Shown here: positions 5,282 to 5,585 of the stretch, in pieces
Position numbering within the stretch: the stretch's first letter is position 1
Layout: each line of letters begins with the position of its first letter
Origin: Actinomycetes bacterium
GTDB lineage: Bacteria; Actinomycetota; Actinomycetes; Mycobacteriales; Micromonosporaceae
Assembly: GCA_023437285.1 (NCBI GenBank)
Contig: JAEZGP010000197.1
Span: forward strand, 1-5,585
Direction of reading: 5' to 3'
DNA: 5,585 nucleotides
Program-made: the position numbers and the translations under genes
The notes under the pieces: generated by a model
The model's input: only the letters and a program-made list of their open reading frames with translations
Told to the model about the DNA's origin: nothing
Databases searched by the model: none

Positions 5282-5585
5282 GTGGAGCGAACCGCGCTCA
5301 GGCGCGTTGTGGGCGCGCTGGCGACCGTCCTCGTGCTGGTGGCCGAGGTGCCGGCGACCGCTGATCCGCATTCGGACAAAAGGCGCGTGGACCGGGCTGC
5401 CGCCCGTACGAGAGCGGCTTTGGAGATTGCCAACGATCGGGCGCAAGCGGCCGGCGTGGCGTACGCCCTGGTGAACAGGAAGCTGCCGGGGGCCCGGCGG
5501 CAGCTGGCCGAGGCCCAGGGGCGACTGGCTGGCGCTCAGGTGACGGCCCGCACCGCGGCACGGGCGGCGCGGCGCGCGGACGCCG
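5282..5585 (+). CDS. Exported coiled-coil protein, probable FtsEX-linked peptidoglycan hydrolase or activator, N-terminal part
   Basis: A frame from GTG 5282 remains open to the right edge (101 residues). The in-frame stop TAG at 5228-5230 limits the start to the bases after it, and AGGA at 5267-5270 supports GTG 5282. Residues 1-27 are a signal peptide: basic MERTALRR, hydrophobic VVGALATVLVLVAEV and the c-region PATA, with likely cleavage after Ala27 before DPHSDKRR. The Glu at 22 within the hydrophobic part is slightly odd. Residues 28-101 are rich in Ala, Arg, Gln and Leu (for example KLPGARRQLAEAQGRLAGAQ) with a heptad-like pattern, indicating a long helix or coiled coil. Proteins encoded after ftsX with this build are usually M23 (EnvC-like) or NlpC/P60 (RipC-like) factors whose coiled coil is regulated by FtsX. 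The catalytic domain lies outside the window, so hydrolase identity is inferred from location and architecture. Confidence 0.8.
   Translation, partial: MERTALRRVVGALATVLVLVAEVPATADPHSDKRRVDRAAARTRAALEIANDRAQAAGVAYALVNRKLPGARRQLAEAQGRLAGAQVTARTAARAARRADA

Overview
The window reads as chromosomal DNA from a high-GC Gram-positive bacterium (Actinobacteria). It is very GC-rich with strong G/C at third codon positions. Two genes start directly at GTG behind a TAGnCT -10 box with no Shine-Dalgarno sequence, which is typical of actinobacterial leaderless genes. The protein set (actinobacterial helicase-associated protein, RF2, FtsE, FtsX, exported coiled-coil protein) also fits. A Micromonosporaceae-like organism is my impression from protein style only; the sequence does not prove it.

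Layout, left to right. Bases 1-636 (minus strand) hold the first 212 codons of a helicase-associated-domain protein that runs off the left edge. A 328-base divergent intergenic region follows, with short inverted repeats and a perfect 12-bp palindrome ahead of a PadR-family regulator (965-1477). Then, all on the plus strand, come prfB (1527-2645, RF2), a cysteine-free Rrf2-family regulator (2701-3156), ftsE (3296-3976), ftsX (4013-4888), a 393-base spacer, and the start of a secreted coiled-coil protein (5282 to the right edge) that is probably the FtsEX-controlled peptidoglycan hydrolase or its activator.

How the genes fit together. prfB-ftsE-ftsX is a conserved actinobacterial neighbourhood. 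FtsE (ATPase) and FtsX (four-helix membrane protein with a large external loop) form the type VII ABC complex that activates cell-wall hydrolysis at division. The last gene encodes an exported protein whose visible part is a signal peptide followed by an Ala/Arg-rich helical, probably coiled-coil stretch, as expected of a hydrolase or activator gated by FtsX. The Rrf2 regulator lies between prfB and ftsE, so it may link transcriptional control to the division module. prfB and ftsE each have their own leaderless-type promoter with identical geometry.

The most unusual non-coding signal is in the ftsX-peptidase spacer. It holds two copies, 93 bp apart, of a long hairpin element whose second copy has diverged almost only in ways that keep pairing if read as plus-strand RNA. 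These are followed by a very G-rich tract that includes 12 consecutive Gs and is compatible with G-quadruplex formation. Nothing in the window shows a phage, insertion sequence, CRISPR array, tRNA or rRNA.
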